Source: Prochlorococcus sp. AH-736-N03 (GTDB taxonomy: Bacteria; Cyanobacteriota; Cyanobacteriia; PCC-6307; Cyanobiaceae). From it: 39,157 nucleotides of DNA. Each line of letters begins with the position of its first letter. Position 1 is the first letter of the stretch. Position numbers and translations under genes: made by a program. The stretch lies in NCBI GenBank assembly GCA_028140765.1, contig JAOIOX010000008.1:1-39157 (forward strand), given 5' to 3'. Shown piece after piece: positions 1 through 8,082 of this stretch. Under the pieces are notes generated by a model, which worked only from the letters and a program-made list of their open reading frames with translations, searched no databases and was not told the DNA's origin.

Positions 1-18
1 AGCTGTATCTAATGACAT
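1..18 (-). CDS. rpsO: 30S ribosomal protein S15, 5' end only
   Basis: The minus strand reads ATG at 18-16 followed by codons for S-L-D-T-A, and then the window ends. A protein starting MSLDT is what I expect for picocyanobacterial ribosomal protein S15, and rpsO next to ruvA fits my recollection of Prochlorococcus gene order. The start lies 32 nt downstream of the ruvA stop on the same strand, so the two may be co-transcribed. Six codons are very little evidence, so the call rests mainly on context. Confidence 0.5.
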
Positions 19-50
19 AAAATTTATTTCTTTTTATCTATGATACTACG

Positions 51-728
51 TCATCTAGCTATATTACTACTATTCTCATCCAGATAATGCATAGCTAATT
101 TCAATAGTTTTTCAAATGATAAATTATTTTCTTTTTTACCTAGGAGATCAATTTCTTTAATAATAATTGGCAAAATAGTATTTATTTCTTTGTTTTTGTA
201 ACTTAATGATTGAAGAGTTAACTGAAGGTCTTCTATCATTTTATTTATCTCCGGATCCTTAATCTCAAGTTCACCTTTGCTTTTTTCTTCTTCAGATAAT
301 ATTTCGCTTTTAAATTTACTTTTTAATTCTAAAATTAAACGATCACTCATTTTTTGTCCTATACCAGGTACTGAACATATTAATTTTTTGTCTTGTGTTT
401 TTATTGCATTTATAACTTCACTAATAGAAAATTTGTTTAATATCCCAATACCAATTTGAGATCCAACACCTCGAATACTTAAAATTTCAATAAAGAAATT
501 TTTTTGATCCTTTGATGTAAAACCAAATAATAAATCTGAATCTTCTTTTTTTATATGCTTTATCCAAAGAGTGATGTTTTTAGTAGATATCCGATTTGTT
601 TTTAATTTGAGAAAAAAGGATTCTAGTATTTGTATTTCGTATCCTAATCCTTGACAATCTATTAAAACAAAAAATTTTTGATTAGTTTGCCATAAATCAA
701 CTAAATTTCCATTTATCCAACTAATCAA
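51..728 (-). CDS. ruvA: Holliday junction DNA helicase subunit RuvA
   Basis: RuvA binds four-way DNA junctions as a tetramer and loads the RuvB motor for branch migration in recombinational repair. The 225-residue product starts MISWINGNLV and has the OB-fold domain, then the paired helix-hairpin-helix segment (IRGVGSQIGIGIL near residue 85, SVPGIGQKMSDRLILELKSK near residue 120), then a C-terminal RuvB-interacting domain ending LAMHYLDEN. The start is TTG (728-726) and abuts the stop of the preceding secreted-protein gene with no gap, which suggests translational coupling. The length is slightly above the roughly 200 residues typical of the family. Confidence 0.93.
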   Translation of the reverse strand: MISWINGNLVDLWQTNQKFFVLIDCQGLGYEIQILESFFLKLKTNRISTKNITLWIKHIKKEDSDLLFGFTSKDQKNFFIEILSIRGVGSQIGIGILNKFSISEVINAIKTQDKKLICSVPGIGQKMSDRLILELKSKFKSEILSEEEKSKGELEIKDPEINKMIEDLQLTLQSLSYKNKEINTILPIIIKEIDLLGKKENNLSFEKLLKLAMHYLDENSSNIAR

Positions 729-1091
729 TTAACCACCATCCACCTGACATCCAATTAGCGCTCCTGCAGTACCACCCGCAGGTACGGCCCAAAGCCTGTC
801 TTTCCCTCTAGATGAGGATAAGGCAATTCCAGCACCAAGAATACCCCCTATAACGGAACCTTCACTACAGTCATTGTCATCTATTTTTTCAGCTTTGTTT
901 TGACCTCCACAAGGTATTTCAACATCTACCTCATAGCTTTTTACGTAGCCTGGGTTTGATTTCGTTCCAGGAATGTACTCTTCTCTATATTCAGTTCTTG
1001 TACAAGTTACTGATTTTGGGGTTGTAGCATTAACTTGAGCAATAGGAGAAAAACAAAATAATAAAGCTAAATAGTGAAATTTCATCGTCAT
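729..1091 (-). CDS. Secreted glycine-zipper-like hypothetical protein
   Basis: This protein of 118-120 residues has no function I can name. It begins with a typical Sec signal peptide: a short basic start, a hydrophobic stretch LALLFCFSPIAQ, and a likely signal peptidase site near VNA-TT. The mature part has four cysteines (about residues 29, 61, 75 and 115), which could form two disulfides. Its C-terminal Gly/Ala-rich region (GSVIGGILGAGIAL and GGTAGALIG) resembles the glycine-zipper segments of the Rick_17kDa surface-antigen family. Starts at 1091 or 1085 (MKFHYL) are both possible. It lies directly upstream of ruvA, probably because the genome is compact rather than through shared function. 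Confidence 0.7.
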   Translation of the reverse strand: MTMKFHYLALLFCFSPIAQVNATTPKSVTCTRTEYREEYIPGTKSNPGYVKSYEVDVEIPCGGQNKAEKIDDNDCSEGSVIGGILGAGIALSSSRGKDRLWAVPAGGTAGALIGCQVDGG

Positions 1092-1110
1092 TATTTAATC
1101 TAATTTTATT

Positions 1111-2001
1111 CTATGTCCTTTTGATTTTTTTGGTAGTAGATATAATAGTTCCTAATAAAACTAGTGAAGCTCCTAATAAAAAATTTATATTTATTATTTC
1201 ACTAAAAAACAAAATCCCCCAAATTGAACCAAATATAACTTGTAAATAATTAATTATTGATGCTTCAGAAGCAGGTAAATTTTTTAATCCTATAGTTAAG
1301 AAAGTCTGACCTAATTGAGTAAATAAGCCAATTCCTAATATCCAAACTAATTCACTCAAATTCGGAGTAACCCAATTGATTAATACAATTGGTAATAGAG
1401 TTATAAAAGAAACAAGTGGAAAATATCCAATAATTACATAAATATCTTCACTAAATGAAAGTTTCTTAACTGTAACGTAAGCTAATGCGGTGCAAATTGC
1501 TCCAAAAAATGCTACCAAAATCGAAATAATTTCAATTTCAACGTTTATATTTGATAATTGGCTTGGATTCAATATTACTAATATTCCAATCCAGGCAATA
1601 ATTAAAGCAAAAATTATGTTACGCGTTATTTTTTCGTTTATAAATATGCCAGCAAATATAGATATAAAAATAGGATATGTGTACTGAATTACTGTAGATA
1701 TGCTAAGAGGCATTTTTCTTATCGCATAAAAAATACAAACTAAAGCTAAAGTTCCTAAAAAGCCTCTTAAGATAAGTAATGGCCTATTTTTGCCCCAAGG
1801 ATTTATATTTTTTATATTAATTATTAATAATGTAATGATTAAGCTTAACGATGATCTGAATAAAACTAATTCATAAATAGGTATCCTTTTATCAATATTT
1901 TTTACGCACAAAGTCATCAAACTGAAGAAGAATGAAGCAAATACCAAATTATACTTTTTTAATGAATTAAGTCCTTTTTCTAATTCTTTGATATTTATCA
2001 T
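1111..2001 (-). CDS. EamA/DMT-family permease
   Basis: This is a 296-residue inner-membrane protein with about ten hydrophobic helices in two repeated halves, the arrangement of the drug/metabolite transporter (EamA, RhaT-like) superfamily. Family hallmarks visible are the LVLFRSSLSLII segment in helix 2, a PLSISTVIQYTYPIFISIFAGIFINEK segment in the first repeat (shown in part), and the matching ASEASIINYLQVIFGSIWGI segment in the second repeat. Substrates of this family range from amino acids to nucleotide sugars and cannot be predicted here. It is divergent from dnaG, with 95 bases between the two starts. It probably has its own promoter in that gap. Confidence 0.85.
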   Translation of the reverse strand: MINIKELEKGLNSLKKYNLVFASFFFSLMTLCVKNIDKRIPIYELVLFRSSLSLIITLLIINIKNINPWGKNRPLLILRGFLGTLALVCIFYAIRKMPLSISTVIQYTYPIFISIFAGIFINEKITRNIIFALIIAWIGILVILNPSQLSNINVEIEIISILVAFFGAICTALAYVTVKKLSFSEDIYVIIGYFPLVSFITLLPIVLINWVTPNLSELVWILGIGLFTQLGQTFLTIGLKNLPASEASIINYLQVIFGSIWGILFFSEIININFLLGASLVLLGTIISTTKKIKRT

Positions 2002-2096
2002 TTTAAAAAATAATTTTATTGTGAAATTAAGTAGATTCTTATTTGATTTTGACCTATAACAAATAAATCATTATTTATTTTTCGATAATAATCTCA

Positions 2097-4130
2097 ATGG
2101 TTCATTCTATACACCCAAGAACTATTCAAGAGGTTAAGGAAAAAGCAGATATTGTTGACGTTATTTCTGAACATATTGTTCTTAAGAAGAAAGGAAAGGA
2201 ATTTGTTGGGATTTGCCCTTTTCATGATGATACTAAGCCATCTATGACAGTATCACCTAGTAAACAATTCTATTATTGTTTTTCTTGTGGTGCTGGTGGG
2301 AATTCTATTAAATTTTTAATGGAATTTACTCGTGCAAATTTTTCAGATGTTGTACTTTCTCTCGCTAAAAAAAATAATATTAATGTTGAAAATCTCGAGG
2401 GACCCCAAGTAGAAGCATATAAAAAACAATTATCTAGAAAGGAAGAGCTTTATAAAATATTAAGAGTCACTAAAAATTGGTTTAAGTCGCAATTAAATAA
2501 TTCTCTTGGTGTTGAAGCATTGAAATATTTAACATCAAAGAGAAACTTGAGTAACAAGATTATTGATAACTTTGAATTAGGTTTTGCCCCAAATTCATGG
2601 AATGATTTATTTAACTATCTATCCAAGGTAGAAAAATTTCCTATCAATTTAATATTAGCTTCAGGCCTTGCAATTTCTAAAGATAATTCTGACAAAATTT
2701 ATGATCGCTTTAGAAATAGATTAATTGTTCCAATACATGATATGCAGGGAAGAGTAGTTGCTTTTGGAGGAAGATCTCTTGATGGTCAGGAGCCTAAATA
2801 CCTTAATTCTCCTGAATCAGAGATATTTGAAAAAGGCAAAATGTTGTTTGCATTCGAAAAAGCTTCTAGCAATATTAGGAAAAGAGATAAAGCTATTATT
2901 GTTGAAGGCTACTTTGATGTTATTTCTCTTCATTCAAAAGGTATTACTAATTCTGTGGCTTCTCTCGGTACCGCATTAAATAAGTATCAAATTTCTCAAC
3001 TATGTAGATGTACAGATAATAAAAATATAATTTTGAATTTTGATTCTGATAATGCAGGTATTTTAGCTACTAAAAGAGTAATTAAAGAAGTTGAGAATCT
3101 ATCCATTCATGATCAAATTAATCTTAAGATACTTCAACTTAGTAATTTTAAAGATCCTGACGAATATTTAAATAGTCATACTCCTGAAGATTATTTTAAC
3201 TTAATTGATAATTCATCCTTTTGGATTGATTGGGAGATTGATCAGATCTTTAAAGATAAAGATTTAACTAAGTCTGAAAATTTCCAGAGTGTTATTTCGT
3301 CATTGGTAAAATTGTTGAGTAAATTACCACAATCATCAACCAGAACACATTACTTACAAAAAGTTTCTGAACGATTGAGTAAGGGACAAGCTAGGTTAGC
3401 AATTCAATTTGAACAAGATTTAAGAAATCAAGTAAAGGGATTTCGTTGGCATGGTAGATCAAAAAAATTTGAACAACCAAATGAAATTTCCCGACGGGAG
3501 AAAAATGAATCGGAAATAATTTTTTATTATTTACATTGTCCAGATCTTAGGCTATTTATTCGTGATGAATTTCTCAAAAGAGAAATTAATGGTTTTAATA
3601 CTAGTTATATTCAAAGTTTATGGGAAGCTATTTCAAAAATTGAACAAAATAATTTAGGTCTAAATTATTTAAATGAATTAAAACAATCAAATAGTCAAAC
3701 TCTACAAAAAGAGTTTTCTGCTATTAATTTAATTTCACTTCTAGCTGACTACTTAGCTATTAATATTCCTGATTCATTAAATAAAATTAATAATTTTGTT
3801 AACCCAAATGAACTGTTTTTAACATTGCTGAATAACCCTAAAGATAATTTACTTGGAACTTTATCACTTCTTGAGAAATATAATTCTTTAAAAAGATGTA
3901 GACACTTAATCGAATCTTGGGGATCTCAAAGATTGAAAACTTTAGAAAATTGCATATCTATCTTGATTGATAATCCCTCTTCAGGTTTATCAGATACTAA
4001 TAAAGAGATAGATGATCTTTTTAAGGAGTTAAATTCAGATGCTATTAAATTTCAGGAATTATATTATCTAGAAAGACAACATATAAATTTTTTAGATAAA
4101 CAGCGCTGTGGCAATTTTATTGCTAGTTAA
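2097..4130 (+). CDS. dnaG: DNA primase
   Basis: DnaG synthesizes the RNA primers for lagging-strand and initiation synthesis at the replication fork. The 677-residue protein has the N-terminal CHC2 zinc ribbon (C40, H43, C61, C64), then the RNA polymerase/TOPRIM core with the metal-binding motif VEGYFD (E270) and FDSDNAG (D316, D318). A long C-terminal helicase-binding region follows. Length and domain order match bacterial DnaG. It starts at ATG 2097, the only start that keeps the conserved IQEVKEKADIVDVI helix. It is convergent with the umuC-linked HEXXH gene, with only 16 bases between the stops. Confidence 0.97.
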   Translation: MVHSIHPRTIQEVKEKADIVDVISEHIVLKKKGKEFVGICPFHDDTKPSMTVSPSKQFYYCFSCGAGGNSIKFLMEFTRANFSDVVLSLAKKNNINVENLEGPQVEAYKKQLSRKEELYKILRVTKNWFKSQLNNSLGVEALKYLTSKRNLSNKIIDNFELGFAPNSWNDLFNYLSKVEKFPINLILASGLAISKDNSDKIYDRFRNRLIVPIHDMQGRVVAFGGRSLDGQEPKYLNSPESEIFEKGKMLFAFEKASSNIRKRDKAIIVEGYFDVISLHSKGITNSVASLGTALNKYQISQLCRCTDNKNIILNFDSDNAGILATKRVIKEVENLSIHDQINLKILQLSNFKDPDEYLNSHTPEDYFNLIDNSSFWIDWEIDQIFKDKDLTKSENFQSVISSLVKLLSKLPQSSTRTHYLQKVSERLSKGQARLAIQFEQDLRNQVKGFRWHGRSKKFEQPNEISRREKNESEIIFYYLHCPDLRLFIRDEFLKREINGFNTSYIQSLWEAISKIEQNNLGLNYLNELKQSNSQTLQKEFSAINLISLLADYLAINIPDSLNKINNFVNPNELFLTLLNNPKDNLLGTLSLLEKYNSLKRCRHLIESWGSQRLKTLENCISILIDNPSSGLSDTNKEIDDLFKELNSDAIKFQELYYLERQHINFLDKQRCGNFIAS

Positions 4131-4146
4131 CATGTTTTATTTGAAT

Positions 4147-4614
4147 TTATAGACAGTATTTTTTAATAAAGTCTTTTACTTTTTTTGGTTTGTCTTCAAG
4201 AACGTAAGCTTCTACTTCTTTTGCATAAGTTCCAGAAAAATTTGAAGTAGAAAAATCTAATGCTTTTCTCTTATTTTGATGCAATTTACTTTCTAATTTT
4301 TTTATATCTCCTATTATTTTATTGTCATTACATTTTTGTATCGCATGAGTTGCTTCATGTCTTAATGCTTTTCTTACTGCCAATTCTGTTTTGAAGTTAT
4401 CTTTATTTGGGTTTTGTTTTTTATTTCTATAATTTGTCTTCTTTTTTGCATTTTCAGTACAAATTATTATTTTGTTTTCTTCAAATTTATGTAGCCCTTT
4501 TATTTCTTTGTTTAAGAGACATTCAATTTTATTTTCTTCAACTACATAGTTTGCTTTTATTAATAAGTCAAGAATCTCTTTATCTAATCTGCTTAAAAAT
4601 ATTATAAATTCCAT
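4147..4614 (-). CDS. HEXXH-motif putative metalloprotease, third gene of umuDC operon
   Basis: I do not recognise an established family for this 155-residue protein. It has a clear zinc-protease signature: H86-E87-A88-T89-H90 within ALRHEATHAIQ. About 45 residues on, the segment KEVEAYVLE could supply a third ligand (E135, or E133). The spacing loosely recalls small HEXXH peptidases such as ATP23-like proteins, but I cannot claim homology. It has no signal peptide and is rich in Lys and Asn. It starts 10 nt after the umuC stop on the same strand, so it is probably the last gene of the umuD-umuC transcript and under SOS control. A catalytic role is inferred from the motif only. Confidence 0.72.
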   Translation of the reverse strand: MEFIIFLSRLDKEILDLLIKANYVVEENKIECLLNKEIKGLHKFEENKIIICTENAKKKTNYRNKKQNPNKDNFKTELAVRKALRHEATHAIQKCNDNKIIGDIKKLESKLHQNKRKALDFSTSNFSGTYAKEVEAYVLEDKPKKVKDFIKKYCL

Positions 4615-4624
4615 TCTACTCTGT

Positions 4625-5911
4625 TTACTTCACTATAGTTGGGATTTGTTCTATATCAGTTGTAGATGAGCGACTTAAGAAATTCTTATTCATTACCCAA
4701 CTTTGTGGATTTTTTGTAATGGCCCATGTAATTGCATTGTTATTAAATCTTTTATTTAATAAATCAATTGTTCTCATAAGATTTATTGACTTTTTTAGTT
4801 CTTTCTGAGATTTGTAATTGACAACTGATTGCTGTAAATATTCGCTATTTGTTAAATCCTGCATTAAAACTCCAGCTTTTGAGAATTTATATTCGGGATT
4901 ATAAATTTCTTTAGATAATTCAACTACTATTTTTAAAATATTATTTGTGTCATCTGTTGCATTTGTAAGTTTTCTATGAGCACTTCTTTGATAATTTTGA
5001 CTTGAATATTTACTGGTCCTGGCAAATACTCTAATTTCAGATGATTGCAAATTCTGACTTCTCATTTTTTCAGACGCTTTTATTGCGTGAGTTGCCAGTG
5101 CTTGAGTTAAGTCTTCTAATTTTGTGATAGGCGTGCCGAAACTCCTGCTCACCTGAATTTCTTTTTTTGATTTCTTGTTTTTTTCTATTGGCAGGCATCT
5201 ATAGCCTTTCAGTTCTAATTGCAGTCTTTTCCCTACGATGCCTAATTTCTTAATGATTTCATTTTCTTCCATATCTCTTAGTTCTCTCGCATTTTTAATA
5301 CCTTTACTTTGCAACCAATTAGAGGTTTGTTTCCCGACTCCCCATATCTTATCTATACTAATTCTTTTCAAATAATTATTCTCATTTTCGGTTCTAGCTA
5401 AATCAAATATTCCAGCTGAATAATCAATGTTTTTAGCTAGTTTATTAGCAATTTTTGCTCTTACTTTATTTTCTCCTATTCCTACTGTTATGGTAATCCC
5501 TAGATTCTGATATATTAATGATCTTATGCTTCTTGCCCAAGGATATAGATTTTCATCATTAGGTCTAGAAATCGAGACGAATGCTTCGTCAATAGAATAA
5601 ATTTCTATCTGTTCACAGTAATTTTTCAGTAAATTCATTAGTCTTCTGCTCATATCCCCATAAAGCGAGTAGTTTGAGCTTAAGACTGCTACATCTAATT
5701 TATTTAGTCTTTCTTTGACCTTAAAATACGGAGTTCCCATTTTAATTTTTAAAGCTCGCGCTTCAGGGCTTCTTGCAATGATACATCCGTCATTATTAGA
5801 TAAAATTACTACTGGTTTATTTCTCAAATGAGGATTAATATTTTGTTCACATGATGCGTAAAAATTATTAGCATCTATAAGAGCTATTGCATCAATATTT
5901 GAAATTCTCAT
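4625..5911 (-). CDS. umuC: DNA polymerase V catalytic subunit UmuC (Y family)
   Basis: UmuC is the translesion DNA polymerase that works with processed UmuD' in SOS mutagenesis. In the 428-residue protein the palm carries the catalytic acidic residues in ALIDANNFYASCE (D13) and YSIDEAF (D108, E109). A helix-hairpin-helix region (KIWGVGKQTSNWL, KLGIVGKRL) and the little-finger domain with EIQVSRSFGTPI follow. The C-terminus matches the UmuC-specific extension (ITWAITKNPQSWVMNKNFLS; E. coli has a comparable end). Where E. coli UmuC carries its beta-clamp motif, this protein reads QQSVV, a divergent version. It overlaps the umuD stop by 4 nt, the usual coupled arrangement. Confidence 0.95.
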   Translation of the reverse strand: MRISNIDAIALIDANNFYASCEQNINPHLRNKPVVILSNNDGCIIARSPEARALKIKMGTPYFKVKERLNKLDVAVLSSNYSLYGDMSRRLMNLLKNYCEQIEIYSIDEAFVSISRPNDENLYPWARSIRSLIYQNLGITITVGIGENKVRAKIANKLAKNIDYSAGIFDLARTENENNYLKRISIDKIWGVGKQTSNWLQSKGIKNARELRDMEENEIIKKLGIVGKRLQLELKGYRCLPIEKNKKSKKEIQVSRSFGTPITKLEDLTQALATHAIKASEKMRSQNLQSSEIRVFARTSKYSSQNYQRSAHRKLTNATDDTNNILKIVVELSKEIYNPEYKFSKAGVLMQDLTNSEYLQQSVVNYKSQKELKKSINLMRTIDLLNKRFNNNAITWAITKNPQSWVMNKNFLSRSSTTDIEQIPTIVK

Positions 5912-6324
5912 AAATAGCTATGTATTGAATAAATAACAACCCCCCATATCTGTACATCAATATGGTTTTTAAATATAAAATCAGGATAATTATGATTTTC
6001 TGCTTTTAAATATAATTCATTATTTTTTATAGATAATCTTTTTATTGTAAATTCTCCGTCTATCATTGCAATGATGATATTCCCTGGCCTGGCTGTTAAG
6101 CTCTTGTCTACTATTATTAAATCTTTATCTTTAATTCCTGCATTTATCATTGAGTCACCTTTAACTCTAAGAAAAAAAGTGCTAAACGGATTAGATATTA
6201 AATGTTCGTTTAAATCAATATTTTCTTCTGTATAGTCATCTGCAGGAGAAGGGAACCCTGCTGATACCGAATCATTTAATAAGGGGATTTTAAATTTTTT
6301 AGTAGTTGAATCAAAAGAATCCAA
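5908..6324 (-). CDS. umuD: UmuD-type autoprotease (S24/LexA family)
   Basis: UmuD cleaves itself after RecA activation to give UmuD', the partner of UmuC. The 138-residue protein shows the expected parts in register with E. coli: cleavage site A22-G23 in SAGFPSP, catalytic serine S58 in VKGDSM and catalytic lysine K95 in FTIKRLS. No DNA-binding domain is present, which separates it from LexA. The start is TTG at 6324-6322; no ATG or GTG lies in frame before the catalytic domain, and an in-frame stop lies just upstream at 6349-6351. A LexA-like box sits 13 nt upstream, so SOS induction is expected. Confidence 0.94.
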   Translation of the reverse strand: MDSFDSTTKKFKIPLLNDSVSAGFPSPADDYTEENIDLNEHLISNPFSTFFLRVKGDSMINAGIKDKDLIIVDKSLTARPGNIIIAMIDGEFTIKRLSIKNNELYLKAENHNYPDFIFKNHIDVQIWGVVIYSIHSYL

Positions 6325-6336
6325 GGTTAAATTAAT

Positions 6337-6350
6337 AGTATATATGTACT
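6337..6350. promoter_or_regulatory. LexA (SOS) box upstream of umuD
   Basis: The sequence AGTATATATGTACT matches the cyanobacterial SOS box consensus RGTACNNNDGTWCB at every constrained position except one (T for C at position 5). It lies 13 to 26 nt upstream of the umuD start and overlaps A/T-rich -10-like hexamers on the minus strand, the position expected for a repressor blocking the promoter. The match was made by eye; binding is inferred. Confidence 0.65.
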
Positions 6351-6392
6351 ATATAGCAAAAAACAAAAAATAGTTAGTTATTAAACTTTTAT

Positions 6393-6419
6393 AGATTAAT
6401 TTTAGATTGAATCTAATCT
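6393..6419 (-). terminator. Inverted repeat after rlmH, possible weak terminator
   Basis: Directly after the rlmH stop lies a nested inverted repeat. The outer arms are AGATTA (6393-6398) and TAATCT (6414-6419); an alternative inner palindrome is TTAGATT-G-AATCTAA (6402-6416). There is no clean U-tract right after it on the minus strand, so it is a weak terminator candidate between rlmH and the SOS-controlled umuDC operon. Confidence 0.3.
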
Positions 6420-6420
6420 T

Positions 6421-6837
6421 TTAAGAACGATGATAAGGGGAGTTGTTAGATATAGAAATAGCTCTATAGATTTGCTCGATTAGGATTAATCTAGCTAATT
6501 CATGAGGAAAAGTTAAAGGAGATAGGCTTAGTATAAGATCTGATTTTTCTTTTATATCTAAACTAACTCCATCAGTATCACCGATTAAGAAATTAATTTT
6601 TTTATTTTTAAAACTCAAGAGTAAGGAACATAGTTCAACTGAATTAAATTGTTTTCCTTCTTCACTTAGGCAGATAATAATATTGTTATTGGATCTAAGA
6701 TTATTTAAATTAAAAGTCTTTAACTCATTAATGAAAAGTTCAGGCATTCTTTTTTTGTATTGATTAATTCCATCTCTAATCCAAAGTTTCTTTATTTTGC
6801 CGATGGCATAAATCGCTAATCTATTACTCTGAAGCAT
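6421..6837 (-). CDS. rlmH: 23S rRNA pseudouridine-1915 N3-methyltransferase RlmH
   Basis: RlmH methylates pseudouridine 1915 in helix 69 of 23S rRNA on assembled 70S ribosomes. The 138-residue product has the SPOUT-class knot residues: [12 protein letters not shown] (the glycine-rich SAM loop), [24 protein letters not shown], and the family-typical end NSPYHRS. The N-terminus [15 protein letters not shown] matches the start of the family (beta strand then the K-x-x-W element). It follows the Asn-rich small protein with a 19 nt gap and is probably co-transcribed with it. Confidence 0.94.
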   Translation of the reverse strand: MLQSNRLAIYAIGKIKKLWIRDGINQYKKRMPELFINELKTFNLNNLRSNNNIIICLSEEGKQFNSVELCSLLLSFKNKKINFLIGDTDGVSLDIKEKSDLILSLSPLTFPHELARLILIEQIYRAISISNNSPYHRS

Positions 6838-6856
6838 AAGTAAATATTAAAAGTAA

Positions 6857-7189
6857 TTATTCATCAAGAAGATAATTAAATTCATCATATAGTTCCTCTT
6901 CGGTTGTTAATTTCTTGGATAAATTATGTTTTTTAGAATTCATATTAATTTGATTAATCTCACTTTCTCTTAGTGAGTTATTAATGTTAGAAGTCTCTTC
7001 TAAAGATTCTGAATTATCAATTAACGAATAAAAAATTTTATTGGGATCTTCTGAGTTAAGTGGATTGGTGATTAAATTATTATTATGAGTTAAATTTGTG
7101 TAATTATTTATATTTTTACTTTCGTTATTTAAATTTTTCTTTTTTTTAAATTTATTGAGTTTATCTAAATTTTTTTTTGATAAGCTCAT
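6857..7189 (-). CDS. Asn-rich low-complexity hypothetical protein
   Basis: This is a 110-residue protein of unknown function. About 22% of residues are asparagine (24 of 110), with Lys-rich runs at the N-terminus (KKNLDKLNKFKKKKNLNN), so it is probably disordered. The C-terminus EEELYDEFNYLLDE is acidic and amphipathic and looks like a short binding motif. There is no signal peptide or membrane segment. It starts at ATG 7189, is divergent from ksgA with a 56 nt gap, and sits 19 nt upstream of rlmH. Some of the Asn/Lys bias simply reflects AT-rich codons. Confidence 0.6.
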   Translation of the reverse strand: MSLSKKNLDKLNKFKKKKNLNNESKNINNYTNLTHNNNLITNPLNSEDPNKIFYSLIDNSESLEETSNINNSLRESEINQINMNSKKHNLSKKLTTEEELYDEFNYLLDE

Positions 7190-7245
7190 GATATAAAGTA
7201 TTAAATAAATTCATATTTAATTTAAACATATTATTTATCTTTTAG

Positions 7246-8070
7246 ATGAATTCTAAAAACTATCATCAAAAAAAAAGATTTGGACAACACTGGTTGGTAA
7301 ATAAAAAAATATTAGAAAAAATTAAAGAAATTGCTGTTCTTAATGAAAATGACTTTATTTTAGAAATTGGTCCTGGTAAAGGAGCTCTAACATCTAAGTT
7401 GTTAGATTCAGAAATTAAAAAATTACATGCAATTGAATTAGATAAAGATTTAATAAATTTATTAAATGATAAATTCAATAATAATGATAAGTTTTCACTG
7501 CAGCAAGGAGATATTCTTTCTGTAAATTTAGATTCGATTAATAAGAAGATTACAAAAGTGATTGCAAATATTCCTTACAATATAACTGGCCCAATATTGG
7601 ATATTTTCATAGGTCGATTGGGTATTATAAGAAACTATAATTACGAAAAAATAATATTTTTGATGCAGAAAGACGTTGTAGATAGGATTTTGTCAAAAGA
7701 AGGTAGTCCCAATGCTGGTGCGCTTAGTATAAGAATGCAACTATTATCAAAAATAAAAAGAATATGTGATGTGCCGCCTTCATCATTTAGTCCGCCTCCA
7801 AAGGTTTTTTCTTCTTTAGTAGTTTTCGAACCAATTAAAAATGATTTAAGATTAGACATTAGTCTAGAAAAATATATAGATAAACTTCTTCGAATTTCAT
7901 TTAATTCAAGAAGAAAAATGCTTAGAAATACTCTTAATTCAATACTTACAAATGAAGAGATAAATGAATTATCTGAATCTTCAAAAGTTTGTTTTAATTT
8001 AAGACCACAAGATATTTCAATTGAACAATGGATTAAGCTTGCAAAAAATTGTATTAAAATTAAAAAATAA
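7246..8070 (+). CDS. ksgA: 16S rRNA (adenine1518-N6/adenine1519-N6)-dimethyltransferase
   Basis: KsgA/RsmA dimethylates two adjacent adenines in the 3' hairpin loop of 16S rRNA, a late quality step in 30S assembly. The 274-residue protein begins with the family signature [10 protein letters not shown], followed by the SAM-binding loop [10 protein letters not shown] (near residue 41), the acidic residue in HAIELDKDL, and the catalytic motif [10 protein letters not shown] (near residue 109). The C-terminal helical domain includes [13 protein letters not shown]. Length is normal. It starts a plus-strand run and is followed 12 nt later by ispE, a gene pair common in cyanobacteria. Confidence 0.96.
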   Translation: MNSKNYHQKKRFGQHWLVNKKILEKIKEIAVLNENDFILEIGPGKGALTSKLLDSEIKKLHAIELDKDLINLLNDKFNNNDKFSLQQGDILSVNLDSINKKITKVIANIPYNITGPILDIFIGRLGIIRNYNYEKIIFLMQKDVVDRILSKEGSPNAGALSIRMQLLSKIKRICDVPPSSFSPPPKVFSSLVVFEPIKNDLRLDISLEKYIDKLLRISFNSRRKMLRNTLNSILTNEEINELSESSKVCFNLRPQDISIEQWIKLAKNCIKIKK

Positions 8071-8082
8071 AAATTTAAATAT

